From positions 1 through 53,237 of the forward strand of contig JAFRJG010000002.1 in assembly GCA_017432365.1 (NCBI GenBank): a DNA stretch of 53,237 bases, read 5' to 3'. The notes under the pieces are model-generated. The model worked only from the letters and a program-made list of their open reading frames with translations. It searched no databases and was not told where the DNA came from. The DNA comes from Candidatus Saccharimonadota bacterium (GTDB lineage: Bacteria; Patescibacteriota; Saccharimonadia; Saccharimonadales; Saccharimonadaceae). The position numbers were made by a program, and so were the translations under genes. The first letter of the stretch is position 1. Each line of letters begins with the position of its first letter. Of the stretch, positions 42,987-50,269 are shown piece after piece.

Positions 42987-43559
42987 ATGGTTACCATTGA
43001 AGAAAAAACTACAATTGGAGGAATTATAAATGAACTAAAACAAAATGCAGAAAGAACCAGTATAAAGAAAACAGAACTGAGTTCGCTACTGTCGTCATTA
43101 AGTAGAATCTACAAAGAAACTACTACCCCGCCGGAACTTTGGCAGGAAGCCTACTTTTCCGAACAGGATTTTGTAAACCGGATTGAAATGTTTACAAAAA
43201 AGTTGCAGGAAAAGTTTTCTGGAAAATCTACGCTCTCGGTTTATAAAGCCCGTGCGAGAAAGGCAATAAAACTATATTATTCGTCATGCGGAACGACTCG
43301 GCCCCATGCGTTTCAAACGCCTCAAGATACGGCTTCTGGCTCCGCTTTGTCGGCTTCTGCTCAAGCTGAAAGCGTCGTAGACAGGTTGAATGAAATGATA
43401 AGAAAACGCCACGACGAACTCGCTCTTTATCGTTTTTCGCTTTCGGACAAGAAAGATGCCTTTTTGTTAGTCCCTGCTAGCCAAACCAGCGACTATCTTG
43501 AACGAGTTAAGGATGGGATAGAAGTAGCGATCCAGGCGATAAATAATACAATTAAATAA
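42987..43559 (+). CDS. Unknown helical protein paired with NYN nuclease gene
   Basis: 190 residues. Mostly helical: TIGGIINELKQNAERTSIKKTELSSLL, then PPELWQEAYFSEQDFVNRIEMF and SVYKARARKAIKLYY. A Ser/Ala hinge (TASGSALSASAQAES) and a second helical part (VVDRLNEMIRKRHDELALYRFSL) follow. The basic helix SVYKARARKAIK could contact nucleic acid. Codons are AT-rich, unlike the core genes. It lies 12 bases upstream of the NYN gene, and they probably form one transcript. I recognise no family. Confidence 0.75.
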   Translation: MVTIEEKTTIGGIINELKQNAERTSIKKTELSSLLSSLSRIYKETTTPPELWQEAYFSEQDFVNRIEMFTKKLQEKFSGKSTLSVYKARARKAIKLYYSSCGTTRPHAFQTPQDTASGSALSASAQAESVVDRLNEMIRKRHDELALYRFSLSDKKDAFLLVPASQTSDYLERVKDGIEVAIQAINNTIK

Positions 43560-43571
43560 AGAGGACTCATT

Positions 43572-44063
43572 ATGAATCAAGCATTTATAGACGGCCAAAA
43601 CCTTTACATAAACACAAAAGCCAATGGATGGAAGGTGGATTTACTCAGATTCCGTCGTTATCTTAAAGAAAAATACAATATAGAAAAAGCATATTATTTT
43701 CTCGGCGTTCTTGACGAAAGTTATCAAGAAATCTACGAAGAAATTCAATCGGCTGGGTTTATATTGGTTTTTCGCGAGCATACTTCTGCAATGCTCGGAA
43801 GGAAAAAAGGAAATGTTGATACCGACATCGTGTTTACAGTGATGTCAAAAATAAAAGATGATAAAGAGCTAGACAAAATCATCTTAGTATCGGGTGATGG
43901 CGATTATTACAAGACGGTTAAATACTTGATTAAAGATGATCGCTTTCTGAAACTACTCGCTCCGAATCGCCATTCTACATCTTCGCTGTATAAAAAACTA
44001 GAACCTAGATACATCGATTACATTGACTCTCCGGACATAAAGAAAAAGATAGAAGAGAAATAA
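43572..44063 (+). CDS. NYN-domain (LabA/DUF88) putative ribonuclease
   Basis: 163 residues. PIN-like NYN fold with acidic residues: AFIDGQNL (D7), KGNVDTDIVF (two Asp near residues 82-84) and LVSGDGDYYKTVKYL (near 105-112). Such proteins are metal-dependent RNases or RNA-binding regulators; some act as toxins or in RNA processing. AGAGGA precedes the ATG. AT-rich codons match the upstream partner. It is followed by a promoter-like sequence and a small RNA-sized unit. Whether it is a toxin, defence effector or housekeeping nuclease cannot be told. Confidence 0.88.
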   Translation: MNQAFIDGQNLYINTKANGWKVDLLRFRRYLKEKYNIEKAYYFLGVLDESYQEIYEEIQSAGFILVFREHTSAMLGRKKGNVDTDIVFTVMSKIKDDKELDKIILVSGDGDYYKTVKYLIKDDRFLKLLAPNRHSTSSLYKKLEPRYIDYIDSPDIKKKIEEK

Positions 44064-44071
44064 GAAAAATA

Positions 44072-44100
44072 TTGACAAAAAAATCATTATTTGATAATCT
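44072..44100 (+). promoter_or_regulatory. Promoter-like pair before the small RNA candidate
   Basis: TTGACA (44072-44077) with TAATCT (44095-44100) at 17 bases, or GATAAT (44093-44098) at 15. It lies immediately after the NYN stop codon. Confidence 0.5.
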
Positions 44101-44106
44101 TAACTC

Positions 44107-44160
44107 ATACCGACGCGGGCAATTCGAACGGAGAAATACCTAAGAAGAACCCGCTTTTTT
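44107..44160 (+). ncRNA. Candidate small RNA, about 55 bases
   Basis: Starts about seven bases after a promoter-like pair and ends in GCGGG (44115-44119) pairing with CCCGC (44150-44154) followed by six Ts. The 30-base loop is purine-rich (GGAGAAAT, CTAAGAAGAA) and unusually long for a simple terminator. It could be a regulatory RNA of the NYN pair, or only a poor terminator for that operon. Confidence 0.4.
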
Positions 44161-44208
44161 GTTATCGTGAAAAGCTTTTATCTTCTTCCCAAACCTCTTG
44201 TCTTAATG

Positions 44209-44214
44209 TACAAT
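44209..44214 (+). promoter_or_regulatory. -10 box before TTG-started membrane protein gene
   Basis: TACAAT with a short leader carrying AGGAGG. No clear -35 box. Confidence 0.4.
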
Positions 44215-44233
44215 ATAAACATTAGGAGGTATC

Positions 44234-44848
44234 TTGAAACAGAAGAAAACACCATCTTCCGCCCCCGCGGAAGCGAAATCGAACGAAAACAAGGAAAAGA
44301 GTAACCATAAAGCCCTCAAACTCACTCTCTTCTTTCTCTTTTTACTTGTCATAATCCTCATTCTCCTCTGGCTGCTCCGCGGAAAAACTACAATCTCCGG
44401 TCAATATCCTGAAAACGTCAAAAGCTCCGCTCTCGAATGTACCTCTTCCTCCGCCTCTTACGCGAAAAAACTCGGCACCCTCTCGGAAACCTCGAAAGAA
44501 ACAAAAATCTCCGCCGTCTTTTACGGCGACGACGATTTTAACATGATTTCCCTGCGACATGTACTGACTTTCGCCTCGAATCTCGCCGCAACTCAAGCCG
44601 AGGCTGTCGCCCACGCTAATTTTAACTTCTCTCTTCATGGCGCCGGCTACGACGATACGACGACCTTCGACAACAACTTTACCATTCTTGATAATCAGCT
44701 CGTCGTCTCTATCCACGGTAAAAAGCGCGACTGGAACACTTTTAACAAAGGCTACTTCATGATAGAATCGGAAGAAATGCCGGAAACGCTTTCCGCGCTA
44801 AAAACCACATACGAAGCTCAAGGCTTCTCTTGTCGGGTCATTGAATAA
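44234..44848 (+). CDS. Single-pass membrane protein, TTG start
   Basis: 204 residues. The start is TTG at 44234, supported by TAGGAGG five bases upstream; no ATG fits. A Lys/Glu/Ser-rich cytoplasmic tail (1-34) and one membrane segment (about 37-58, LTLFFLFLLVIILILLWLL) are followed by an extracytoplasmic domain with two Cys and strands such as TKISAVFYGDDDF and HANFNFSLHG. The family is unknown. It is 12 bases upstream of the DUF916-like gene and probably cotranscribed with it. Confidence 0.8.
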   Translation: MKQKKTPSSAPAEAKSNENKEKSNHKALKLTLFFLFLLVIILILLWLLRGKTTISGQYPENVKSSALECTSSSASYAKKLGTLSETSKETKISAVFYGDDDFNMISLRHVLTFASNLAATQAEAVAHANFNFSLHGAGYDDTTTFDNNFTILDNQLVVSIHGKKRDWNTFNKGYFMIESEEMPETLSALKTTYEAQGFSCRVIE

Positions 44849-44860
44849 CATAGGAGGTAT

Positions 44861-45787
44861 ATGAAAAACGTTCATCAACAGTTCACGCGCTTAAAATCCG
44901 CCGGGCTCGCCCTCGCTCTTGCGCTCTCTTCGCTCGGTGCTCTATTTCCGAAGCCGACTTATGCTGCGGAGTCCTTCGGCGTCTCCCCGACGTATCAACT
45001 CGTCACGCTGACCCCGGGAGAAACTTTCGAAAGTAATTTCCAAATTGTCAACCCCGCCGGAAATACCTACGATTTTTACTACGAACTCTCCGTTGAACCC
45101 TTCACGGAAAACGGGAATCAAGAAATTAAAGCCGTCGCCAACGGCGACTACAATAAAATCGTCGATTGGGTCGAACTCCCCGTAACCGAAGGCGTCGTCT
45201 CGCCGAACTCGAGCGAAGAAATCCGCTTTAAAATCCACGTCCCCGAAGACGCCCCCGCCGGCGGTCAATACGCCTCAATCGTCATCGGCTCAAAAGAAGA
45301 CTCCGCCGCCGAAGAAGGCATGAACATTCATGAAATCTTCCAACAAAACCACTTAATCTACGCTGAAGTCTCCGGCGAAACCGTCCGGAAGGGAAAAATT
45401 GATAACGTCCGCGTCCCGAGCTTCCTCTTCTCTGGAAACATTACCGGTACCGCCGAAATCACCAACGAAGGCAACGTCCATTCCCCCGCAACTTACACTC
45501 TTCAAGTTTTCCCCTTCTTCTCGAAAGAAGAACTTTATACTAACGTCGAGGAGCCGAAAACCCTCTGGATTATGCCTGGAAATACGAGCTATACTACGCT
45601 CGCTTGGGACGAAACCCCGCGCCTCGGCGTCTTCCATGTCATCTATAACGTCGAATATGAAGGTGTCGAAAACACCGTAAATAAGTTCGTCATTGTCTGC
45701 CCGATTTGGCTCTTGTTGGTTATTCTCGCCGCCCTCTTCCTTATCTTCTTCTCTATCATCTTCAGCAAGAAAAAATCCCAGAAATAA
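44861..45787 (+). CDS. DUF916-like (WxL-interacting type) envelope protein
   Basis: 308 residues. A signal peptide (about 1-36, GLALALALSSLGALFPKPTYA) is followed by a beta-sandwich with FGVSPTYQLVTLTPGE, FQIVNPAGNTYDFYYELSV and APAGGQYASIVIG. These match the N-terminal domain of DUF916/WxL-interacting proteins. A second Ig-like domain contains GTAEITNEGNVHSPATYTL. A C-terminal membrane anchor (about 278-300) and a Lys-rich tail end the protein. In Firmicutes such proteins bind peptidoglycan and WxL proteins. TAGGAGG precedes the ATG. Confidence 0.85.
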   Translation: MKNVHQQFTRLKSAGLALALALSSLGALFPKPTYAAESFGVSPTYQLVTLTPGETFESNFQIVNPAGNTYDFYYELSVEPFTENGNQEIKAVANGDYNKIVDWVELPVTEGVVSPNSSEEIRFKIHVPEDAPAGGQYASIVIGSKEDSAAEEGMNIHEIFQQNHLIYAEVSGETVRKGKIDNVRVPSFLFSGNITGTAEITNEGNVHSPATYTLQVFPFFSKEELYTNVEEPKTLWIMPGNTSYTTLAWDETPRLGVFHVIYNVEYEGVENTVNKFVIVCPIWLLLVILAALFLIFFSIIFSKKKSQK

Positions 45788-45805
45788 CCCGACCTTAGAA
45801 CTTAG

Positions 45806-45834
45806 AATAGCTCCTCTCCTCGGGAGCTATTTTC
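45806..45834 (+). terminator. Terminator after the DUF916-like gene
   Basis: AATAGCTCC (45806-45814) pairs with GGAGCTATT (45823-45831), followed by TTC. It runs directly into the trmD promoter. Confidence 0.7.
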
Positions 45835-45843
45835 TGGTATAAT
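45835..45843 (+). promoter_or_regulatory. Extended -10 of leaderless trmD
   Basis: TGg-TATAAT exactly six bases before ATG 45850. Confidence 0.6.
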
Positions 45844-45849
45844 TGTTTC

Positions 45850-46500
45850 ATGAGATTCTCAATCATCACCCTCTTCCCGGAGGCTCTCGAACCGTACCTC
45901 CGCTCAAGCATGATGTGGAAAGCGACCGAAAAGGGAATTGTTGACTTTGAACTGATTAACCTCCGCGACTTCGGTCTCGGACCTCATAAATCCGTCGACG
46001 ACACCCCCTACGGCGGCGGCGACGGCATGCTTCTCCGGTGTGAACCTGTCTTCTCCGCTATCGAATCCGTAAAAACCGAAAACAGTAAAGTCCTCCTTCC
46101 AACCCCCGTCGGTCAAGTCTGGAATCAACAACTCGCCCGAACGTTCGCGAGCGAAGATAAACATTATATTATCCTCTGTCCCCATTACGAAGGTTACGAC
46201 GAACGAATCTTGACTCTCGTCGACCATAAAATCTCCCTCGGTAATTTCATTCTCACCGGTGGTGAACTTCCCGCCCTTGTGGTTGTCGATAGTATCGTCC
46301 GCCTTCTCCCCGGCGTTCTCGGTGGCGAAACTTCCGCTGAAATCGAAAGTTTTAGCAACGGTAATAATCTCGAATACCCTCAATACACCAAGCCCGCCGA
46401 CTTCCGCGGTCTGAAAGTTCCTGACGTTCTCCTCTCTGGTCATCATGAAAACATTGCCAAGTGGCGCGCGAGCCATTCCGGAACAGCGACCGAAAATTAG
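45850..46500 (+). CDS. trmD: tRNA (guanine37-N1)-methyltransferase
   Basis: 216 residues, somewhat shorter than the usual 240-250. SPOUT trefoil-knot enzyme that methylates G37 and prevents frameshifting. Visible: MRFSIITLFPE at the start, DDTPYGGGDGMLL, CPHYEGYDERI, and the knot SLGNFILTGGELPALVVVDS. EYPQYTKPADFRGLKVPDVLLSGHH is the C-terminal catalytic region. The missing length is at the C-terminal helical domain. The recG start follows the stop by one base. Confidence 0.95.
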   Translation: MRFSIITLFPEALEPYLRSSMMWKATEKGIVDFELINLRDFGLGPHKSVDDTPYGGGDGMLLRCEPVFSAIESVKTENSKVLLPTPVGQVWNQQLARTFASEDKHYIILCPHYEGYDERILTLVDHKISLGNFILTGGELPALVVVDSIVRLLPGVLGGETSAEIESFSNGNNLEYPQYTKPADFRGLKVPDVLLSGHHENIAKWRASHSGTATEN

Positions 46501-46501
46501 C

Positions 46502-48538
46502 ATGACTCTCTCCGACTCGGTTGAACATATCAAAGGCGTCGGTCCAAAAACCGCCGCTTCTCTCGAAAAAGCCGGTCTAAAAACCGTTAAAGACCTTCTT
46601 TATTTCCTCCCCCGTACATACGAAAACTTCACAGAAACCACACAACTTTCCGAAATCCAGCCCGGCAAGGTCGTCATCAAGGGAAAAATCTCCGACCTCA
46701 CTACAAAGCGCACCTCCCGTCGTAACCTCACTATCACCGAAGGCGTTATTCGTGACACAACCGACGCCATTCGTGTTGTCTGGTTTAATCAGCCCTATCG
46801 CGCCAACCAGTTCGACCCGACAAAAGATTATTACTTCTCTGGAACCTACGATTTTAACCGCGGTCGTTACCAGTTAACCTCCCCAAAGGCCCAGCTTGCC
46901 TCCGATGTCGAAAAAAAACCCGCCTCCAACTTCCGCCCCATTTACTCCTCGAAAGGCGGTCTCAAAAGCGAAAACTTCCAAAAAATCTTCGAGACTCTCC
47001 GCCCGGAATTCTCCTTCATTCCTGACCTCCTTCCCGATGCGACCCCCGGCGCCCGTGCCGACGCCCTCTTTAAGGCTCATTTTGCCGAATCCGAAGCCGA
47101 CGTCGCGTCCGCTCGAAATTACCTCGCCTATGAAGAGCTCTTCGAGCTAATTCTCGCCGCAAAACTAAATAAACTCGAAAACCAAAAATTGCAAGCGACC
47201 CAAGTCCCCTTCTCCCCCGAAAAAATCCGCGCCCTGGTTCGAAAACTCCCGTTCCGCCTTACTAACGCCCAGAGAAAAGCCGCTTTTGAAATCTTCAAAG
47301 ACCTCGAAAAACCCGCCCCGATGAACCGCCTCCTCCAAGGCGATGTCGGCGCCGGAAAAACCGTCGTCGCCGCCCTCGCTGCTTTTGCTGTCGCCTCGGA
47401 CAAGAAACAAACCGCCCTCCTCGCCCCGACCGCCATTCTCGCCACTCAGCACGCCGAATCTCTCAACCGTCTCCTGGCTCCCTTTGGAATTAAAACCGCC
47501 CTCCTCACGGGCGCAACCAAGCATAAGCCCGAGTTAAAACAACGTATTAAAAACGGCGAAGTTGACCTCGTTATCGGTACCCATGCTCTCCTTACCGACG
47601 ACACAGAGTTCAAACATCTCGCCCTCTGTATTATCGACGAGCAACATCGTTTCGGCGTCAACCAGCGTCAAAAGCTCCTAACGAAAACCGTCGAAAGCTC
47701 CGGAAAAGCCCCTCATCTCCTCATGATGACCGCAACCCCAATCCCGCGTTCGCTCCAACTCGCCGTCTTTGGCGACCTCGACGTTTCGATTTTGAACGAA
47801 CTTCCCGCCGGACGTCAACCAATAAAAACCACTATTCTCTCCGAAGTCAATCTCTCCGACCTTCTCTACCCGAAAATTCGCGAATTTCTCGCCGAGCATC
47901 AACAGATTTATTGGATTTGTAAAGCAATCGACGACAATCCCGCGACCGAAACCAAGTCCGTTAAAAAACAAACGGAAAAGTTAAAAACTCTCTTTAGAAC
48001 CGCCCGTGTTGAGTTTCTTCATGGTCGCATGAAACCCGAAGAAAAAGATAGCATCATGACCGCCTTCTCGGAAGGAAAAATCGACATTCTCGTTTCGACA
48101 ACCGTCGTCGAGGTCGGCGTTAACGTCCCGAACGCTAATCTCATGGTCATTGAAGATGCCGAAGGCTATGGTCTTGCCCAGCTTCATCAGCTCCGCGGGC
48201 GCGTCGGACGCGGCTCTCATGTCGCCTTTTGCTATCTCGTCACTTCCGCTGAAGAACCGTCCCGCCGTCTGAAAGAACTCGAACGCTCGACCGACGGTTT
48301 TTACCTCGCCGAAGCCGACCTGAAACTTCGCGGTCCCGGAGAAATCTACGGCGCACTCCAACACGGCGCCATGTCTCTCCGCTTCGCTAGCTTGACCGAC
48401 TCTCGACTTATCTCCCTCGCCAGCAGGGAAGCAAAGAAATTTGCCACGCTTTTTGCTAAAGCCCCGACCACCCTCGACGACTTCCCTGAATTAAAATCCT
48501 CCATTAAAAAATACCAACAACTAACGACACTAAATTAA
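46502..48538 (+). CDS. recG: ATP-dependent DNA helicase RecG
   Basis: 678 residues from the ATG just after the trmD stop; a longer in-frame extension overlaps trmD and carries nothing conserved. RecG reverses stalled forks. An OB-fold wedge domain (about 1-170) begins with a helix-hairpin-helix-like VEHIKGVGPKTAASLEKAG. Walker A is GDVGAGKT (about 280-287), Walker B IIDEQHRFG, motif III MTATPIPRSL, motif V VVEVGVNVPNA and motif VI QLRGRVGRG. The C-terminal TRG-like helical tail is present. Confidence 0.95.
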   Translation: MTLSDSVEHIKGVGPKTAASLEKAGLKTVKDLLYFLPRTYENFTETTQLSEIQPGKVVIKGKISDLTTKRTSRRNLTITEGVIRDTTDAIRVVWFNQPYRANQFDPTKDYYFSGTYDFNRGRYQLTSPKAQLASDVEKKPASNFRPIYSSKGGLKSENFQKIFETLRPEFSFIPDLLPDATPGARADALFKAHFAESEADVASARNYLAYEELFELILAAKLNKLENQKLQATQVPFSPEKIRALVRKLPFRLTNAQRKAAFEIFKDLEKPAPMNRLLQGDVGAGKTVVAALAAFAVASDKKQTALLAPTAILATQHAESLNRLLAPFGIKTALLTGATKHKPELKQRIKNGEVDLVIGTHALLTDDTEFKHLALCIIDEQHRFGVNQRQKLLTKTVESSGKAPHLLMMTATPIPRSLQLAVFGDLDVSILNELPAGRQPIKTTILSEVNLSDLLYPKIREFLAEHQQIYWICKAIDDNPATETKSVKKQTEKLKTLFRTARVEFLHGRMKPEEKDSIMTAFSEGKIDILVSTTVVEVGVNVPNANLMVIEDAEGYGLAQLHQLRGRVGRGSHVAFCYLVTSAEEPSRRLKELERSTDGFYLAEADLKLRGPGEIYGALQHGAMSLRFASLTDSRLISLASREAKKFATLFAKAPTTLDDFPELKSSIKKYQQLTTLN

Positions 48539-48546
48539 AAATCATA

Positions 48547-48552
48547 TATAAT
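48547..48552 (+). promoter_or_regulatory. -10 box of leaderless rsmD
   Basis: TATAAT exactly six bases before ATG 48559, in an alternating AT tract. Confidence 0.55.
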
Positions 48553-48558
48553 ATATAT

Positions 48559-49218
48559 ATGCGCATAATCTCTGGAACTTATCGAAATTTCTTCCTCGCC
48601 TCCCCCGTTACTCCTCGATATCGCGCGACTCTTTTTCGTACCGACCCGTTTCATCCCATGGGTGACCGCCAACGCTCGGGCTTGTTCAACGCCCTCTTTT
48701 CCGCTCGCGGACAGTTAATCGACGCGCGTGTCCTCGACGCTTATGCCGGAACCGGCTCGATTGGTCTCGAGGCGCTCTCTCGCGGCGCAGCTCATGCGAC
48801 TTTTCTCGAAAAAAATCCTGCCGCCGTGAAACTGATTCGTGAAAACGTTTCCCGTCTGAAACTTTCTGAGGATTCTTATCGCATCATTCAGAAAGCCGTC
48901 GAAAAATACGACGGTGGTCAAAGGCGCAACTTCTCGAAGCTCCAACACTCCCAGTCCGCACGCGCCGCCGGAACGAAACCCCTCGCGAAACTCCCCCCTC
49001 TCGATACTTATGATATTATCTTCGCCGACCCTCCGTATAACGCCGTCTCCGAGAAAGCCCTGATTTCCCTCGCTAAGTTCCTCAAAACCGGCGGTATCTT
49101 CGTCCTCTCTTGCCCGAGCGACTTTGTTACTGACCGCTTCGTTACCTCCGCCCACCTCTCGATTTTACGCGTCCATACCTACGCCCGCGCAAAAATCGTG
49201 ATTCTGAAAAAGCCCTAA
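48559..49218 (+). CDS. rsmD: 16S rRNA (guanine966-N2)-methyltransferase
   Basis: 219 residues. SAM-binding motif VLDAYAGTGSIGLEALSRGA (about 58-77), acidic residue in FLEKNP, and catalytic DPPY (about 155-158). The N-terminus MRIISGTYR is typical. It modifies G966 of 16S rRNA. There is a small extra loop around 118-145 (GGQRRNFSKLQHSQSARAAG) compared with what I expect for the family. Confidence 0.92.
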   Translation: MRIISGTYRNFFLASPVTPRYRATLFRTDPFHPMGDRQRSGLFNALFSARGQLIDARVLDAYAGTGSIGLEALSRGAAHATFLEKNPAAVKLIRENVSRLKLSEDSYRIIQKAVEKYDGGQRRNFSKLQHSQSARAAGTKPLAKLPPLDTYDIIFADPPYNAVSEKALISLAKFLKTGGIFVLSCPSDFVTDRFVTSAHLSILRVHTYARAKIVILKKP

Positions 49219-49254
49219 TTTCCTCTGTTTTCTCTTCCCATCTCCGAAAAATTA

Positions 49255-49290
49255 TGTTATAATAACTCCAAATCGTTATAATTTGGAGTT
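49255..49290 (+). promoter_or_regulatory. Promoter with inverted repeat covering the ribosome-binding site
   Basis: TGt-TATAAT (49255-49263) is followed directly by a perfect 10-bp inverted repeat, AACTCCAAAT (49264-49273) and ATTTGGAGTT (49281-49290). The right arm contains the Shine-Dalgarno TTGGAG, nine bases before ATG 49298. Transcripts from the box start near 49270 and lack most of the left arm. A second TATAAT lies inside the repeat (49277-49282). Same layout as at 37295. Confidence 0.55.
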
Positions 49291-49297
49291 ACCTTCT

Positions 49298-49795
49298 ATG
49301 TACGCCCAAGAATATGAAGACCCAGCCGTCTCGAAAAAGAAAATCATTCTCGTCTCTGTTATCATGGGAGTGATTATTCTCGCGCTCATCTGTGTCCTTG
49401 TTAGCGCGATTATTCGCAAAAACCGTCTCGCCTCGACAACCTCGACCACTACGACTCCGGTAACCGCCTCAATCGATGACTCCGCCAACACCCCCTCGAA
49501 CTCGAACCTGACCCCTGTTTCGAACGACTCCTCCTCGGCAAACGGCACTAGCTCGGCTTCCTCTAACTCCTCGAACTCTTCGAGTTCCTCTAGCTCTGCT
49601 TCTAGTACGTCCAGCTCGAACAATTCAAGTAGCCCCTCTTCTACTTCTTCTAACTCCGTCCCGACGACCTCGACCAGCTCTTCCGCCTCGTCGATTCCTT
49701 CGACCGGTCCAGAAACGTCCCTCTTCGGGCTAGCTCTCCTCTTCGGCTCCGCCTCCGCTTATCTCTTCTCGCGTCGCCTTGCGACCCGCGCTTAA
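49298..49795 (+). CDS. Ser-rich surface protein with PSTG sorting-like end
   Basis: 165 residues from ATG 49298; a TTG-started extension to 49283 would place the ribosome-binding site inside the gene. An N-terminal membrane segment (about 16-40, IILVSVIMGVIILALICVLV) is followed by about 85 residues almost wholly Ser/Thr/Asn. The end is SSIPSTGPETS, a hydrophobic stretch (LFGLALLFGSASAYLF) and RRLATRA. That is a sortase-type sorting signal with PSTG in place of LPxTG. The Ser tract may be glycosylated (inference). Confidence 0.85.
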   Translation: MYAQEYEDPAVSKKKIILVSVIMGVIILALICVLVSAIIRKNRLASTTSTTTTPVTASIDDSANTPSNSNLTPVSNDSSSANGTSSASSNSSNSSSSSSSASSTSSSNNSSSPSSTSSNSVPTTSTSSSASSIPSTGPETSLFGLALLFGSASAYLFSRRLATRA

Positions 49796-49801
49796 AAATG
49801 C

Positions 49802-49807
49802 TAAAAT
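49802..49807 (+). promoter_or_regulatory. -10 box of tRNA-Leu
   Basis: TAAAAT about ten bases before the mature 5' end at 49817. Confidence 0.4.
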
Positions 49808-49816
49808 AACCACAAC

Positions 49817-49900
49817 GCCCGGGTGGTGGAATTGGTAGACACGTATGCCTTAGGAGCATATGCTTCGTGCGTGCAGGTTCAACTCCTGTCCCGGGCACCA
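49817..49900 (+). tRNA. tRNA-Leu (anticodon UAG)
   Basis: 84 bases with encoded CCA. Acceptor GCCCGGG pairs with CCCGGGC (49890-49896). D-arm GTG/CAC, anticodon stem TATGC/GCATA with loop CTTAGGA and anticodon TAG at 49851-49853. A class II long variable arm (TGCTTCGTGCGT) and a T-arm GCAGG-TTCAACT-CCTGT complete the cloverleaf. It reads CUN leucine codons. A decayed recombinase element begins just downstream, as is common at tRNA 3' ends. Confidence 0.97.
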
Positions 49901-50048
49901 CCATTGTACTACTGCTTTGAACACATCTCGATCCCCCGTACCCCTGTTTCTAACAGGGGTCGTTTGCTTCTATAAGCCCACATCATCGACCCTTCTCTAC
50001 CATGTTCACAGCATCATTCCCCTCATTCTTACTTCCACCAAACAGAAT

Positions 50049-50158
50049 CGTTTAGAACGGATAGAATAGTTTGTAAACGTTTAGAATAGGCCATTTTCTC
50101 AGGTCATTTTTCCAGAACCGTATATAAACGCTTGGAAACGTATATAAACGTTTAGAAT
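50049..50158. repeat. Degenerate direct repeats near tRNA-Leu
   Basis: CGTTTAGAA recurs at 50049, 50078 and 50149, each followed by a variant of YRG. Two 20-bp tandem units beginning CGTATATAAACG lie at 50119-50138 and 50139-50158. They may be recombinase-binding or attachment sites, or a regulatory array. Confidence 0.6.
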
Positions 50159-50197
50159 GGAAAAAACTTCCGGAACCTCCACCCCTGTTTCTCCAAC

Positions 50198-50224
50198 AAA
50201 AAAAAGACCCCTCATCTGGGATCT
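50198..50224 (-). terminator. Terminator of the recombinase remnant
   Basis: On the minus strand AGATCCC, loop AGATGA, GGGGTCT (seven pairs with one T-G), then a run of Ts (50198-50205). Confidence 0.7.
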
Positions 50225-50269
50225 CTCATTACCTTCCAGTTCTACCTATGCCGCTTTACCTCCCTCATC

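Larger units (their letters stand above)
49901..50269. other. Gene-free flank of the recombinase remnant
   Basis: No coding frame supported. It contains degenerate AAACGTTTAGAAT-type repeats (50049-50158) and the terminator of the minus-strand recombinase (50198-50224). No second copy of the tRNA-Leu 3' end was seen by eye in the rest of the window. Confidence 0.6.

Noticed and set aside
49817-50269. Intact integrative element with a duplicated tRNA-Leu 3' end as att sites
   Set aside because: I found no second copy of the tRNA 3' sequence in the window by eye, and the recombinase lacks its catalytic domain. The other end could lie outside the window.
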